NCBI RefSeq assembly: GCF_006439055.1
Contig: NZ_RCZC01000002.1
Span: 1,397,979 to 1,461,978 of the forward strand
DNA length: 64,000 nt
Direction of reading: 5' to 3'
From: Sphingomonas glacialis
GTDB lineage: Bacteria > Pseudomonadota > Alphaproteobacteria > Sphingomonadales > Sphingomonadaceae
Both the position numbers and the translations under genes were made by a program. Below, in pieces: positions 33,454 through 43,566 of this stretch. Position 1 is the stretch's first letter; each line of letters begins with the position of its first letter. Under the pieces are notes generated by a model. That model saw only the letters and a list, made by a program, of their open reading frames with translations. It had not been told where the DNA came from and made no database searches.

Positions 33454-34668
33454 TTATGCTTCGAATCCGCCCAAATAGCCCGTGAGGTCGGCCGGATCGA
33501 AACTCCGCGCATCGAAGAATCGGTCGGCGCCGAGGATCAATCGGCCCTGCGTGGTGCCGACGCCGAGCGCTTCGACGATGCCGCCCTCGAGCTTCGAACT
33601 CGCCCCCGGTAGCGGCACGCCGAGCGGTCGCAGCGCGGCGCGGTAGACGTCGGGGCGGAAGACGCGTTGCGCCGCATCGTAATCGGCCGGGTTCGGTGTC
33701 GCGTGGCCGGCGATGCACATCTGCGCATAGAGCCACGCCGCCTGGCTGACCCAGGGGAAATTGGCGGCCTCGCGGTGCTGGAACATGAAGTCGGGCACGT
33801 CGATCGGCGCCGCCCCTTGCGCAAACACGATGCGGTCCGAAATGGCGTGGCCGATCAGCGTCGCCGACCCGTCGAGATAGTCGGGCCCGGCCAGGATCGC
33901 GGCGATCTCCTCGCGCCGCGCCGGATCGACGAAGGCGACGCCCGCGCGGTACAGCGCGCGCAGCAGCCGATGCGTGAGGTCGGGATCCTCCTCCATCCGC
34001 GCGGTGCGCATCGCCAGCACCTTTTCGACGCCGCGCAGCCAGATTTGCGAGGTCACAGCGACGATCACCCCGACGCCGCGGTCGACCGCCACGCTGTTCC
34101 ACGGCTCGCCCACACAGATCCCGTCGATCTCGCCCGCGGCCAGCGCGTCTGCCGCGAACGGCGGCGCGACCGTGACGATGGAGACGTCGTGGTCGGGGTC
34201 GATACCGCAGCCGATCAGCCAGTAGCGCAGCATGTAATTGTGGCTCGAATAGCGGTGCACGACGCCGAAGCGCAGCGGCGCGCCACGCTCTCGCGCCGAA
34301 CGCGCGACCGCGGCAAGCCGCGCCCCGATCGCCGCGACATCGCCCGGCACCCCCACCGCAGTGACTTGCGCTGCGAGATCGGGCCGCAGCGTGATCGCAT
34401 TGCCGTTGAGCCCGAGCACGAACGGCACCGACAGCGGAGTCGCCGGCCGCCCCAGCCCCAGAGTCGTCGCGATCGCCAGCGGCGCGAGCAGATGCGCAGC
34501 ATCGCTATGGCCATAGAGCAGCCGGTCATTGACCGTCGCCCAGCTCATGTCGCGCACGAGCTCGAGCGCGATCCTCTCGTCCTCGGCAAAGCCCAGCTCG
34601 CGCGCGAGGATCGGCAAGGCGGCGTCGACCAGCGGCAGGAATCCGATGCGGAACGGCGTGGTCGTCAT
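33454..34668 (-). CDS. nasS: Nitrate sensor NasS (NrtA/SsuA-like binding protein)
   Basis: The 404-residue product resembles NrtA/CynA-type substrate-binding proteins but lacks a signal peptide, as expected for the cytoplasmic sensor NasS. NasS holds the antiterminator NasT inactive until nitrate or nitrite binds. Motifs include IGFLPLVDAALPILARELGF, LLAPLAIATTLGLG, LRFGVVHRYSSHNYMLRYWL, DGICVGEPWNSVAVDRG and FMFQHREAANFPWVSQAAWL. The start ATG at 34668 overlaps the nasT stop (ATGA), so sensor and effector are translationally coupled. The leader of the structural operon begins right after its stop. Confidence 0.93.
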   Translation of the reverse strand: MTTTPFRIGFLPLVDAALPILARELGFAEDERIALELVRDMSWATVNDRLLYGHSDAAHLLAPLAIATTLGLGRPATPLSVPFVLGLNGNAITLRPDLAAQVTAVGVPGDVAAIGARLAAVARSARERGAPLRFGVVHRYSSHNYMLRYWLIGCGIDPDHDVSIVTVAPPFAADALAAGEIDGICVGEPWNSVAVDRGVGVIVAVTSQIWLRGVEKVLAMRTARMEEDPDLTHRLLRALYRAGVAFVDPARREEIAAILAGPDYLDGSATLIGHAISDRIVFAQGAAPIDVPDFMFQHREAANFPWVSQAAWLYAQMCIAGHATPNPADYDAAQRVFRPDVYRAALRPLGVPLPGASSKLEGGIVEALGVGTTQGRLILGADRFFDARSFDPADLTGYLGGFEA

Positions 34669-35243
34669 AGGTCCCCCATCAGCCGATTGGCGGTGACGAT
34701 CGCGTCGGCGACGTCGCCGATCCGCCGCCCACTATCCATCGCCGCCTTGCGCAGCGCGGCATAGGCCGCGGGCTCGTCGATCCCGCGCTTCTTCATCAGC
34801 AGCGCCTTTGCCTCGTCGATCGCCTTGCGCTCGGCGAGCGCGGAGCGCGCTTCGTCGAGTTCGGTGCGCAGCCGCGAATACGCGCGAAAGCGGCGGATCG
34901 CGAGTTCGAGGATCGGCCGGATCCGCTCCTTCTTGAGTCCGTCGACGACATAGGCGGAAACGCCCGCATCGATCGCCGCCTCGATTCCGGCGACATCGCT
35001 TTGGTCGACGAACATCGCGACCGGCCGCGCCATCGCCTTCGACAGCGCGAACAGTTCCTCGAGCTCGTCGCGGTGCGGATTAGCCAGATTGATCAGCACG
35101 ACATCCGGCGACAACGCCTCGAGCCGTGCGGCGATGCCGCGGCGATCGACGAAGATTGTGACATCGCTGAGGCCCGCATCATGCAGGCCTTCCGCAATCA
35201 CCGCCGCGCGTGCGGCACTTTCATCGACAATCGCAATCCGCAA
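34665..35243 (-). CDS. nasT: ANTAR-domain antiterminator NasT
   Basis: NasT is a response-regulator-like protein with a C-terminal ANTAR RNA-binding domain; freed from NasS it binds leader hairpins and prevents termination. The receiver-like part (MRIAIVDES..., VVLINLANPHRDEL) is followed by a helical linker and the ANTAR domain (LAERKAIDEAKALLMKKRGIDEPAAYAALRKAAMDSGRRIGDVA shows the typical pattern). I chose TTG at 35243 because GGAGG lies eight bases upstream and the domain begins there; the open frame extends 16 codons further. The target hairpin is visible downstream at 33367-33388. Confidence 0.92.
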   Translation of the reverse strand: MRIAIVDESAARAAVIAEGLHDAGLSDVTIFVDRRGIAARLEALSPDVVLINLANPHRDELEELFALSKAMARPVAMFVDQSDVAGIEAAIDAGVSAYVVDGLKKERIRPILELAIRRFRAYSRLRTELDEARSALAERKAIDEAKALLMKKRGIDEPAAYAALRKAAMDSGRRIGDVADAIVTANRLMGDL

Positions 35244-35668
35244 ACGCGTGTCCTCCGCCAGTGTCCATACACCCAGGATCCGACAGGCCAAGCTGATTGA
35301 AAATGGCCAGATCCTATGCCGCCGTCCTATTTTTCTGCGCTACCGCTTTTCTCGGGGTGGCAGAGTGCCCCGGGTAGCGGCGGGTCCAGCGCACATCTAC
35401 CGACAAGCCGTTCCGCAGAAAAGTCCGCTGTGCTTTGGCAATTTGACCCAGTTACAGCCATTCGCGATGCTCTTCGACTACCCGGCTTCGGTCGTTTGTT
35501 CATCGCAATCTCAAGTGATCTTGGTTCGATGTATTCGGTGTAGAGCCGAATAAGCGTGCTCACGCTGCCAACTGTCGTATCGATCGTATTGCGCGAGAGT
35601 GACCGATCGACGGTCATCGATTGGAAGGCAGACGTGGCGATATGGAACCGTTGATCAGAGCTCGCGGG
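35244..35668. other. No gene recognised between nasT and the M20 gene
   Basis: About 425 bases, less GC-rich than the neighbours. A 96-codon frame at 35327-35617 (-) matches nothing I know. The promoter of the nasTS operon should be at the left end. A GACCG-ATCGA-CGGTC palindrome lies near 35600. Confidence 0.5.
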
Positions 35669-36997
35669 CTAACGCGTTAGCGCGGTTAGGGTCGCCAGCG
35701 AGAGGGTGCGTATCCCGGTCGGGATGGCTCGGGTATAGTCGGGCGCGAAAAATGGGGAATGATTGCTCGGTACCGGCAGATGGTTTGCGGTGTCTTTCGC
35801 GATCACTGCCGGATCATACCCGCCAATCGAGAAATAGACCGACGGGACGCCCGCTTCGATAAAGGCCGAATAGTCTTCGCTGGCCGTCCAGCCGGGGGCG
35901 GTAGCGGGTTGCCAGACGATCGTGTCCGAGCCGCCTGCCGCAGTCAGCGCGTCGAAGGCCTTGCTCGACAGCGCGTGATCATTGACCACCGAGGTGGTAC
36001 CATGGAGCCAATTGACCTCGGGCGCCGGGGCGAGCGCCATGGCGGCGGCGGCGTCGGCGGTGCGCTTGACGCCATCCAGCAGCAGCTTGCGAACCTCGGG
36101 CGTATAAGAGCGGAGCGACAGCTTGAGATCGGCGGTATCCGGAATGATGTTGCCGACGCTTCCGGCCTGGAAGCTGCCGACGGTCACGACACCGAACGCG
36201 TTCGGGTCTTTCTGACGGCTGATCACGGTCTGCACATCGCTGACGAAATGCGCGCCCATCACGATCGGATCGATCGATGCCGCGGGCATCGATCCGTGCG
36301 CACCGCGACCGTGGAAGATCACCTCGACCGAGTCCGAATTCGAGGTCGCGACACCGTCCTTGATGACGACCTCGCCGGCCGGCCCGTTCCCGACATGCGC
36401 GGCGAAGCCGATGTCGGGCTTGGCGAACCGGGTGAACAGGCCGTCGTCGATCATCGCCTTGGCGCCTTTGACCAGTTCCTCCGCCGGTTGCGCCACGAAC
36501 ATCAGCGTTCCGTGCCAGCGCGCCTTCATTGCCAGCAGCGCCTGGGCGGAGCCCAACCACCACGCCATGTGATTGTCATGGCCGCAGCTCATCGCGACGA
36601 AGGTCTGCTTGCCGTCGTCACCCAGGGTCTGGACGCGGCTGGCGTACGGCAGCCCCGTCTTTTCCTCCATCGGCAGGCCGTCCAATTCGGTGCGGACCAT
36701 CACCACCGGCCCGTCGCCGTTTTTGAAAATCGCGACCACGCCCGTTCCACCCACCTTCTCGGTCACCATGAAACCCAGCGTCCGCATCTTCGCCGCCAGA
36801 AGCGCGGCGGTGCGCTGTTCATGCATGCCGAGTTCGGGGTGCTGGTGGATGTCCTTGTACAGCGCTTCGAGCTGCGGCCAGGTCTTCGCGATCTGCGCAT
36901 CGATCTCCACGCGCGCGGCGGCCGGGTCGATCGGCTGTGCGGCGGCGGCGGTGGACAAGGCACAACAGGAAAGCAGGCCGAGGATGAAGCGGGTCAT
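35669..36997 (-). CDS. Secreted M20D-type amidohydrolase/peptidase
   Basis: The roughly 442-residue product has a signal peptide (MTRFILGLLSCCALSTAAAAQ) and an M20D metal-hydrolase domain. HQHPELGMHEQRT is the family N-terminal motif. Metal ligands are in SCGHDNHMAWWLG, QPAEELVKGAKAMIDDG, AAHVGN and the C-terminal SNHSPFFAPDY. The usual CGHDGH motif is CGHDNH here. Relatives cleave N-acyl amino acids, hippurate or indole-acetyl conjugates. It is divergent from the TonB-dependent receptor, so the product may act on a substrate taken up by that receptor. I chose ATG at 36997 to include only the signal peptide. Confidence 0.9.
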   Translation of the reverse strand: MTRFILGLLSCCALSTAAAAQPIDPAAARVEIDAQIAKTWPQLEALYKDIHQHPELGMHEQRTAALLAAKMRTLGFMVTEKVGGTGVVAIFKNGDGPVVMVRTELDGLPMEEKTGLPYASRVQTLGDDGKQTFVAMSCGHDNHMAWWLGSAQALLAMKARWHGTLMFVAQPAEELVKGAKAMIDDGLFTRFAKPDIGFAAHVGNGPAGEVVIKDGVATSNSDSVEVIFHGRGAHGSMPAASIDPIVMGAHFVSDVQTVISRQKDPNAFGVVTVGSFQAGSVGNIIPDTADLKLSLRSYTPEVRKLLLDGVKRTADAAAAMALAPAPEVNWLHGTTSVVNDHALSSKAFDALTAAGGSDTIVWQPATAPGWTASEDYSAFIEAGVPSVYFSIGGYDPAVIAKDTANHLPVPSNHSPFFAPDYTRAIPTGIRTLSLATLTALTR

Positions 36998-37417
36998 GCA
37001 GGGGATCCTTGGAGAATGGGATCGTTCCCTATCCAGCGCCGGACCAGCCGCCAAGCGCCGCGGAGCCTTGCCGTGAACGTTCGCATGACCTGACGGAAAT
37101 CGCGGGCTTTCGCAATGTTGCCGTACTGCAACAGCTGCCGAAACAAACCGATCGCGATGCGCCGATGCATATAAAGTTTGTTGCTAACTTGTTTCTGGAG
37201 CGTCATGGTCGCGTGCGAAACGACCTGCGCGACAACGACAGGGACGGCATTGGGGAGCGGGGGTTGGAGCGCTGCTGCGCGCAACCCGATCATGCGGCAA
37301 ACGGCTTTAACGGGCCAAACATACTGTACCCGGAGACGTTCGGGCGCACCGGACGCCTGTCGGATCGGACGCGCAGGGTGACGGCCGGGGCACTATTCCA
37401 TCAGGGGGCAATGATTG
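36998..37417. other. Divergent promoter region between the M20 and receptor genes
   Basis: About 420 bases with no convincing gene. Short frames occur in all directions but resemble no family. The segment near 37160-37200 is AT-rich (CATATAAAGTTTGTTGC) and is the best candidate for a promoter. No clear operator palindrome was seen. Confidence 0.5.
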
Positions 37418-40400
37418 ATGAATTGGACGAGGTTTCGCGCGATGCTGGCCTGCACCAGCGTTCTCGCCACGGGGAGCGTGGCAAGCGCCGCCTGGGCACA
37501 AAGCGTACCGGCCGCACCCGAGCCGAACAGCGCCGACCCAACGATCCCGTCCGCATCGGCACCCGCGAGCGCCGCAAGTGACCAGGACATCGTCGTCGTC
37601 GGCTCGCAAATTCGGGGACGCGCGTCGGAGGCGCTGCCGGTAACGGTCATCGGACAGGCCCAGATCGCCACCACCGCCGCGGTATCCGGCGAGGAACTGT
37701 TCCGCGCCATCCCGCAGATGGGCAGCCTGACGTTCAACAGCTCGTACCTGCCGGGCAGCAGCAACTCGGCGCGTGGCGACGTCGGCTCGGTGAATCTGCG
37801 CGAGCTCGGGCCCGGCAACACCTTGGTGCTGCTCAACGGTCGCCGCGTCGTCCAGCATCCGGTCAGTCAGGCCGACGAGAATCTGGTGCCTGTCATCTCG
37901 TACAACACCAATGCGATCCCGGTCGGCGGGATCTCTCGGCTCGAAGTGCTGCGCGACGGCGCCGCGGCGATCTACGGTACCGATGCGGTCGCCGGCGTGG
38001 TCAACACCGTTTTGCAGCAGGATCTGCACGGCGTTTCGCTCAATACGCAATACGGCGTCGCGGAGGGAACGTCGCTGCGCGAATCCTCGACCACCTTCAC
38101 GGCTGGACACAATTTCGAGCATGGCAATATCAGCCTGATCGCGAGCTATACGCATCGCGATCCGCTCTATTCCGCCGACGAGGACTATACCGCGACGAAC
38201 GACCTGCGTCCGCTGTTCGCGGATACGCGGTTCGCAGGCACGGCTTCGCTCGACGGACGCAGCACGACGAGCGACTATGCGAGCCTCTCGACCCCCACAA
38301 GCGCCGGCACGATCCGCCGCGGCACCACCGCGCTGACGAGCGCCGCGGGCGCGTTCCACATCCAACCGTCGGCGCAGACCGGCTGCGCCTACACCTTCAC
38401 CAACGGCACCTGCCTTGGCACCGGGGCACTGGCGACGTCGGGCGCCAATCGCGATGCGCGCTACGATTCCTCGCTCGCGGATGGCACGACGGTCATTCCC
38501 CGGCTCGACCGGCTCAACCTGTTCGCGAGCGGCCATTACGATGTTTCGCCCGACGTCACCGTCTATAGCGAGGTAGGCTATTACCGCGCAGTGACGCGCA
38601 ACGTCGTGCCCTCAACCGGCACACTGTCCTCGGTGACGATTACGGTCCCCGCCTCGAACTACTGGAACCCGCTGGGTCCGGTCACTTTCGCGAACGGCAC
38701 CGCGAACCCGAACCGGATCCCCGGCCTCACCAATGTTCCCGCCGCCGGGCTGCCGGTGTCGATCACGGGGTACGATTTCTCGGACGTCGGGCCCAACATC
38801 GTGACCGACCGCAACTACCAATACCGCCTGCTGTTGGGCACCCGCTTCAATCTGTTCGGCTTCAAATGGGACAGCGCGGCGGTCTATTCGCAGGCCGGCG
38901 TGACCGATATCTCGACCGGGGTGAGCGCCACGCTCCTCCAGCAGAATCTCGCGCTCTCGACGCCCGACGCGTACAACGTCTTCAACGGCGGCAACACGAG
39001 CACGTTCAGCCTGGCCGACACGTCGCCGAGCAGCCAGGCGGCGATCAACGCCATTCGCATCACCTCGGTCCGCAAGGACACGTCGACGCTGGCGATGGCG
39101 GACCTGAAGGGCAGCAACGCGCATCTGCTCACCCTCCCCGGTGGCGACCTCGGTATCGCGATCGGCGGCGAAGTGCGCCGCGAGACGCAGCGCGACGATC
39201 GCGATCCGCGCGTCGATGGCACGATCACCTTCACCAACAGCACGACCGGGGTCGTCTATCCGAGCGATCTCGTCGGAACGAGCCAGACGCCCGACGCGCG
39301 CGGCTCGCGCGTGGTCGCGTCGGCGTTCGGCGAACTGGCGATTCCCCTGATCTCGCCCGAAATGCACATCCCGCTGGTGCGCCATGTCGAACTGCAGGTG
39401 GCCGGCCGGTTCGAGCATTACAGCGATTTCGGCTCGATCGCGAAGCCCAAGGTGGCGGGCGCCTGGGACATCGTCGATGGCCTGCGCGTCCGCGGCTCGT
39501 GGGCGCAGGGGTTCAAGGCGCCCAATCTCGAGCAGATCAATGCGACGCTCGTCTCGCGCTCGAACACTCGCAAGGATTATTACCGTTGCGAGGCGGAGAT
39601 CGCCAACAAGCTCACCACCAGCATCGCCAATTGCACGGGCAGCAACGAGAGTTTCTCGGTCGCCGAGAACCGCTCGGGCAACAAGGACCTGCAGCCCGAG
39701 CAGAGCGAGACGTGGTCGGCCGGCGTCGTGCTGCAACCGCACTTCATCCCTGCCCGCTTCGGTCGCCTGACGCTGACGGCGGACATCTGGCATGTCCAGC
39801 AGACCGGCGTCGTCGGTCTGTTCGGCGGCGCCAACGCGCTGATCCTCGACGATCTGCTGCGCAAGCAGGGATCGTCCAATCCCAACGTCGTGCGCGCCGC
39901 GGTAACGGCGGACGACATCGCTGCGTATGCCGGGAGCGGTCTCGCGCCCGCCGGCAAGGTCCTCTACATCAAGGATCAGTACCGCAACTTCCTGCCGCAA
40001 AAGGCGCAGGGGATCGATATCGGGCTCAACTATCAGCTGCGCAACACGCCGATCGGCAGCTTCACGCTCGACATGAACGCGGCCTATCTGATGAAATTCT
40101 ATCGGGATCCGTCGCCCGACGTCGTGCCACTGATCACCGCTCAGGCGGCCGGACAGATCAATGCCGGCATCCCGATCACGGGCGGCGGCGATCTCATCGA
40201 GCAGAACGCTCGGCCGCGCTGGCGTGCGACGTCGTCGCTGATATGGGATCTGAACAGTTTCGAACTCGGTGCTTTCGCGAACTACACCGGCAAGGTGAAC
40301 GACACTGGCTTGGTCGATAGTTCCGGCGTGACCTGGGTCGTCAGCAGCCAGATCGTCGGCAACGTCTATGCGCAGTGGAAGGTGCACGGCTTCGCCGATT

Positions 40401-40528
40401 ACCGTTTCCGGGTCGGCGTTCGCAACATCGCGAACACCAGCCCACCCTTGTCGTCGACCGGCTATACCGGCACGCTGTACGATCCGTACGGTCGCTATCT
40501 GTACGTCAACGTCGGCGTGAACTTCTGA
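37418..40528 (+). CDS. TonB-dependent outer-membrane receptor
   Basis: The 1036-residue product has a signal peptide ending near SAAWAQ, a Pro/Ser-rich spacer, a TonB-box-like DIVVVGSQIRG, the plug domain (GEELFRAIPQMGSLTFN, NLRELGPGNTLVLLNGRRVV, GGISRLEVLRDGAAAIYGTDAVAGVVN), and a long beta-barrel closing with the aromatic end YLYVNVGVNF. Plug sequence NLRGLG-like followed by VLLNGRR is typical of sphingomonad and Caulobacter receptors for large organic nutrients, not only siderophores. The gene is followed after 21 bases by a secreted amidohydrolase. I used ATG at 37418; TTG at 37415 is in frame. Confidence 0.93.
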   Translation: MNWTRFRAMLACTSVLATGSVASAAWAQSVPAAPEPNSADPTIPSASAPASAASDQDIVVVGSQIRGRASEALPVTVIGQAQIATTAAVSGEELFRAIPQMGSLTFNSSYLPGSSNSARGDVGSVNLRELGPGNTLVLLNGRRVVQHPVSQADENLVPVISYNTNAIPVGGISRLEVLRDGAAAIYGTDAVAGVVNTVLQQDLHGVSLNTQYGVAEGTSLRESSTTFTAGHNFEHGNISLIASYTHRDPLYSADEDYTATNDLRPLFADTRFAGTASLDGRSTTSDYASLSTPTSAGTIRRGTTALTSAAGAFHIQPSAQTGCAYTFTNGTCLGTGALATSGANRDARYDSSLADGTTVIPRLDRLNLFASGHYDVSPDVTVYSEVGYYRAVTRNVVPSTGTLSSVTITVPASNYWNPLGPVTFANGTANPNRIPGLTNVPAAGLPVSITGYDFSDVGPNIVTDRNYQYRLLLGTRFNLFGFKWDSAAVYSQAGVTDISTGVSATLLQQNLALSTPDAYNVFNGGNTSTFSLADTSPSSQAAINAIRITSVRKDTSTLAMADLKGSNAHLLTLPGGDLGIAIGGEVRRETQRDDRDPRVDGTITFTNSTTGVVYPSDLVGTSQTPDARGSRVVASAFGELAIPLISPEMHIPLVRHVELQVAGRFEHYSDFGSIAKPKVAGAWDIVDGLRVRGSWAQGFKAPNLEQINATLVSRSNTRKDYYRCEAEIANKLTTSIANCTGSNESFSVAENRSGNKDLQPEQSETWSAGVVLQPHFIPARFGRLTLTADIWHVQQTGVVGLFGGANALILDDLLRKQGSSNPNVVRAAVTADDIAAYAGSGLAPAGKVLYIKDQYRNFLPQKAQGIDIGLNYQLRNTPIGSFTLDMNAAYLMKFYRDPSPDVVPLITAQAAGQINAGIPITGGGDLIEQNARPRWRATSSLIWDLNSFELGAFANYTGKVNDTGLVDSSGVTWVVSSQIVGNVYAQWKVHGFADYRFRVGVRNIANTSPPLSSTGYTGTLYDPYGRYLYVNVGVNF

Positions 40529-40549
40529 TCCCGAGTGCGGAGACTCCGA

Positions 40550-42343
40550 ATGACGAAACGCTTTCTCTGCACGCTCGCCGTCGGCGCAGCGGGCATCGCG
40601 CTGATCGGGGCGCGGGCGCCGATCTCCGCGCAAGGGACCACCGCGATCGTCGGCGCGGTGGTGTTCGACGCCACGGGAGCGCCGCCGCACCCGGCGACCG
40701 TGCTGATCGAGGGGGACCGCATCGTCGCAGTTGGCCCGGACTTGAAGGTGCCCGCCGGCGCGAAGGTCATCGACGCCACGGGAGAGGCGTTGCTCCCGGG
40801 CTTTTACGACCTGCACACGCATTGGACGCCGAGTGGCGATCCGGGCGTGACCCCGGCGATCGCGAGTGCCTATGTCGCCGCCGGGGTGACCACCAGCAAC
40901 GATTTCAACTCGGCTCCTGAAGCGTTCGAGGCGCGGCGGCGTTGGTTGGCCTCGCTGGCGGTGGCCCCGCACGTCAATCTGTGCGGGCGGCTCTCCACGC
41001 CGGGCGGCCACGGTGCCGATTGGGCGGACACCGCCACCACCAAGATGATCGTGACGCCGCAATCCGCGCGCGCGGGGGTGGACCAGATCCTTCCCTACAA
41101 GCCCGACTGCCTCGGCGAGGTGATGACCGACGGCTGGCGCTACGGTCTTTCGCCCGACAATACGAGCATGAACGAGGACGCGCTCACCGCGCTGGTCGAC
41201 GAGGCGCACAAGTCCAATATTCCCGTCCTGACGCACACATTGCGGACGGAGAAGGGCGCAGAGGCCGGGCGCGCCAAGGTGGATGTGATCGCGCATGCGC
41301 TGCAGGATCTGCCGCTGACCGACCAGCAGGTCGCCACGATCCGCGCAGGCGGATCCGCCTTCGCCCCGACCCTGGCGGTGTACGACCCGAGCAAGCCCGG
41401 GCATCGCACGGCGCCGGGTGCCGACGAGGCACGTCGCGTCCGCGCCGCGGCCAATTGGAGCAACGCGCGGTCGAACACCAAGAAGCTCTATGACGCGGGC
41501 GTTCCGGTCGTGTCGGGTACCGATGCGGGTATGCCGGGCACGCCGCACGGCATTGCGGTGCTCCGCGAACTGGAGCTGCTCGTCCAGGCCGGTTTGCCGC
41601 CAGCAGGCGCGCTGACCGCGGCCACCGCCAACAGCGCCAGGGTGATGCATCAGCTCGACGATCGCGGCACCATCGAGACGGGCAAGCGCGCCGACCTCGT
41701 GCTGATCAAGGGTACTCCTTGGAAAACCATCGGCGACGTCGAGAAGATCGATCGGGTCCTGGTCGACGGCAGGCTCGTCTATGGTCCGGGTGCGCCGCCG
41801 CCCAATCCCGTCCAGCCGATGCCGGCGGTAGCCGTCGGCCCGCTGGTTGATGATTTCGAGCGCACGGACGGCCGGTCCAACCTCGACACGCTGGTCGTGA
41901 CCGATCCCGACGGCGGGATCGAGCGCAGCGTGGAAGTGATCGACATCGTCAGCCGCGAGGATGGCGGTCATGCGCTGAGCATGATCGGCAGGATGGCGGT
42001 CAAGCCCGATCCTCAGATCGCGATCGTGCTTCCGCTCACCAAGGGTGCGATCCAGCCAGCCGATCTGCGCCGGTATCACGGGATAAAAGTCGAGCTACGG
42101 GGCGTCGGTTCATATGAGGTCGCACTGAACACATTGAGCGGCACTTACGCTGCGGCGGTATCGGCCGGAACGAAATGGCAGACCATCGAGGTGCCTTTCG
42201 ACAGTCTCAAGAAGGACCGCGGAAGAGTCGAATTTCCGACCGAGGGCTGGACAGGAAGCGACGTGTTGAGCCTCGAAATCAAGGCCAAGCGCAAGAGCGG
42301 TGAAACGGCCTGGCTCATGCTCGACACTGTACGATTCTATTGA
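40550..42343 (+). CDS. Secreted amidohydrolase with C-terminal CIA30-like domain
   Basis: The 597-residue product has a signal peptide ([20 protein letters not shown]) and an imidazolonepropionase-like metal-dependent hydrolase domain: [11 protein letters not shown] supplies the HxH ligands, then [30 protein letters not shown] and [27 protein letters not shown]. From about residue 435 it carries a second domain ([35 protein letters not shown]) that resembles the CIA30/galactose-binding fold. It probably acts in the periplasm on a substrate imported by the receptor just upstream. The 21-base gap suggests one operon. Confidence 0.88.
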   Translation: MTKRFLCTLAVGAAGIALIGARAPISAQGTTAIVGAVVFDATGAPPHPATVLIEGDRIVAVGPDLKVPAGAKVIDATGEALLPGFYDLHTHWTPSGDPGVTPAIASAYVAAGVTTSNDFNSAPEAFEARRRWLASLAVAPHVNLCGRLSTPGGHGADWADTATTKMIVTPQSARAGVDQILPYKPDCLGEVMTDGWRYGLSPDNTSMNEDALTALVDEAHKSNIPVLTHTLRTEKGAEAGRAKVDVIAHALQDLPLTDQQVATIRAGGSAFAPTLAVYDPSKPGHRTAPGADEARRVRAAANWSNARSNTKKLYDAGVPVVSGTDAGMPGTPHGIAVLRELELLVQAGLPPAGALTAATANSARVMHQLDDRGTIETGKRADLVLIKGTPWKTIGDVEKIDRVLVDGRLVYGPGAPPPNPVQPMPAVAVGPLVDDFERTDGRSNLDTLVVTDPDGGIERSVEVIDIVSREDGGHALSMIGRMAVKPDPQIAIVLPLTKGAIQPADLRRYHGIKVELRGVGSYEVALNTLSGTYAAAVSAGTKWQTIEVPFDSLKKDRGRVEFPTEGWTGSDVLSLEIKAKRKSGETAWLMLDTVRFY

Positions 42344-42601
42344 CGGTGTTGTAAGGCGCCGACCTGTACGACATGTTTGAAGCCGGTGACAGACCGCCGC
42401 TAAGCCATGCATAAGAGAACGGTCGTGGCCCGCTATGGGAGCGGGGTACGACATCTAGATCGCTCTGCTGTCGACCCTCCAAAAGGCTTTGTTCGCTCAT
42501 CTTACGGATCCGACGAATATGGCCGGTCTCAATGAAAGGGTCGAGAGCACGATGCAAAACTGCCGCTCCGTCGGCACAATCCACGGGATCGGTCTCGGGC
42601 G

Positions 42602-43453
42602 TCAAATCGGGCGATCGCCCATGCGCTCACCAAGCCGCACCGGTCGCGCTGGCATCCAGCTTTGATTAAACGCGATCGTTCCCCGCGGGAATAGCATCAC
42701 GACCGTCGAGCCCAGCAGGAAGCGCCCCATTTCCTCGCCCTGCTGGAGAGCAACCTCTTGATCGGCGTAGCGCCATTCCATCGGCTTGCCGGCACGCTCA
42801 GAATTGACCGTGCCGTGCCATGCCGTAGCTATGCTCCCGACGATAGTGGCGCCGACGAGCACCATCACGAATGTGCCGTGCTCCGAACTCTCGAATACGC
42901 ACACGAGGCGTTCATTTCGCGCGAACAGATTGGGCACGCCGCGTACAGTGACGGGGTTCACTGAAAACAGGGTGCCCGGAATGTAGCGCATGCTGACCAA
43001 GCTGCCGGCGCACGGCATATGGAGACGGTGATAGTCACGCGGCGACAGATAGAGATTCGCAAAACTGCCATGACGGAACTCGGCCGCCAGTGTGCCGTCG
43101 CCGCCGATGAGTTCGGTCGTGGTGAACCGGTGTCCCTTGGCCTGCACGATGTGATGGTCGTCGATCGCCCCGACTTGGCTGATCGCGCCATCTACTGGGC
43201 AGATGAAGTCAGCCTGCGCTAGTGGGCGAATGCCCTTCATCAAAGGCCGCGAAAAGAAGTCGTTGAAGCTGGCATAGCTGGCGATATCCGAATTCTCGGC
43301 TTCGCTCATATCGACCCCGTATCGGGCGACGAACCACCGGATCAGTCGAGTGGTCATTGCACCGCCTCGCGCTCGGGCGATGCGACCAGCCAGAAGGGTT
43401 AGGCGCTGTTTTGGCAGCGCATATTGAAGCAGGACAGCAAAGCGATCGAACAT
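42602..43453 (-). CDS. psd: Phosphatidylserine decarboxylase proenzyme
   Basis: Psd converts phosphatidylserine to phosphatidylethanolamine at the inner membrane and cleaves itself to form a pyruvoyl cofactor. The 283-residue product resembles the long E. coli type: FNDFFSRPLMKGIRPL, CPVDGAISQVG with the catalytic Asp, YLSPRDYHRLHMPC, and the self-cleavage site LGST in FLLGSTVVMLFPRG, whose serine becomes the pyruvoyl group. Most alphaproteobacteria carry the shorter type with pssA next to it, so a lone long-type gene could be a transferred or second copy. An uncharacterised short frame overlaps its stop (42315-42605). Confidence 0.92.
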   Translation of the reverse strand: MFDRFAVLLQYALPKQRLTLLAGRIARARGGAMTTRLIRWFVARYGVDMSEAENSDIASYASFNDFFSRPLMKGIRPLAQADFICPVDGAISQVGAIDDHHIVQAKGHRFTTTELIGGDGTLAAEFRHGSFANLYLSPRDYHRLHMPCAGSLVSMRYIPGTLFSVNPVTVRGVPNLFARNERLVCVFESSEHGTFVMVLVGATIVGSIATAWHGTVNSERAGKPMEWRYADQEVALQQGEEMGRFLLGSTVVMLFPRGTIAFNQSWMPARPVRLGERMGDRPI

Positions 43454-43566
43454 CTTGGACCCTCGTGTTTCGGCCAGCGGATGTGACGGTCGATTGTTCC
43501 GCTACACGAGCGTCCGATCAAGCACATCCCTAGACGCGCCCTCGAAAGTGCACGCAGAATCACCAT

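Noticed and set aside
35327..35617. 96-codon frame between nasT and the M20 gene
   Set aside because: A start and frame exist, but no ribosome binding site or family resemblance could be supported.
38612..42079. Open frame of 1155 codons on the - strand opposite the receptor and amidohydrolase genes
   Set aside because: It has no family motifs, is rich in Arg, Asp and His as expected of antisense frames in GC-rich DNA, and covers two clear genes on the other strand.
42315..42605. 96-codon frame starting with TTG at the psd stop
   Set aside because: The TTGA overlap hints at coupling, but the product has no recognisable domain, and part of it overlaps the end of the amidohydrolase on the other strand.
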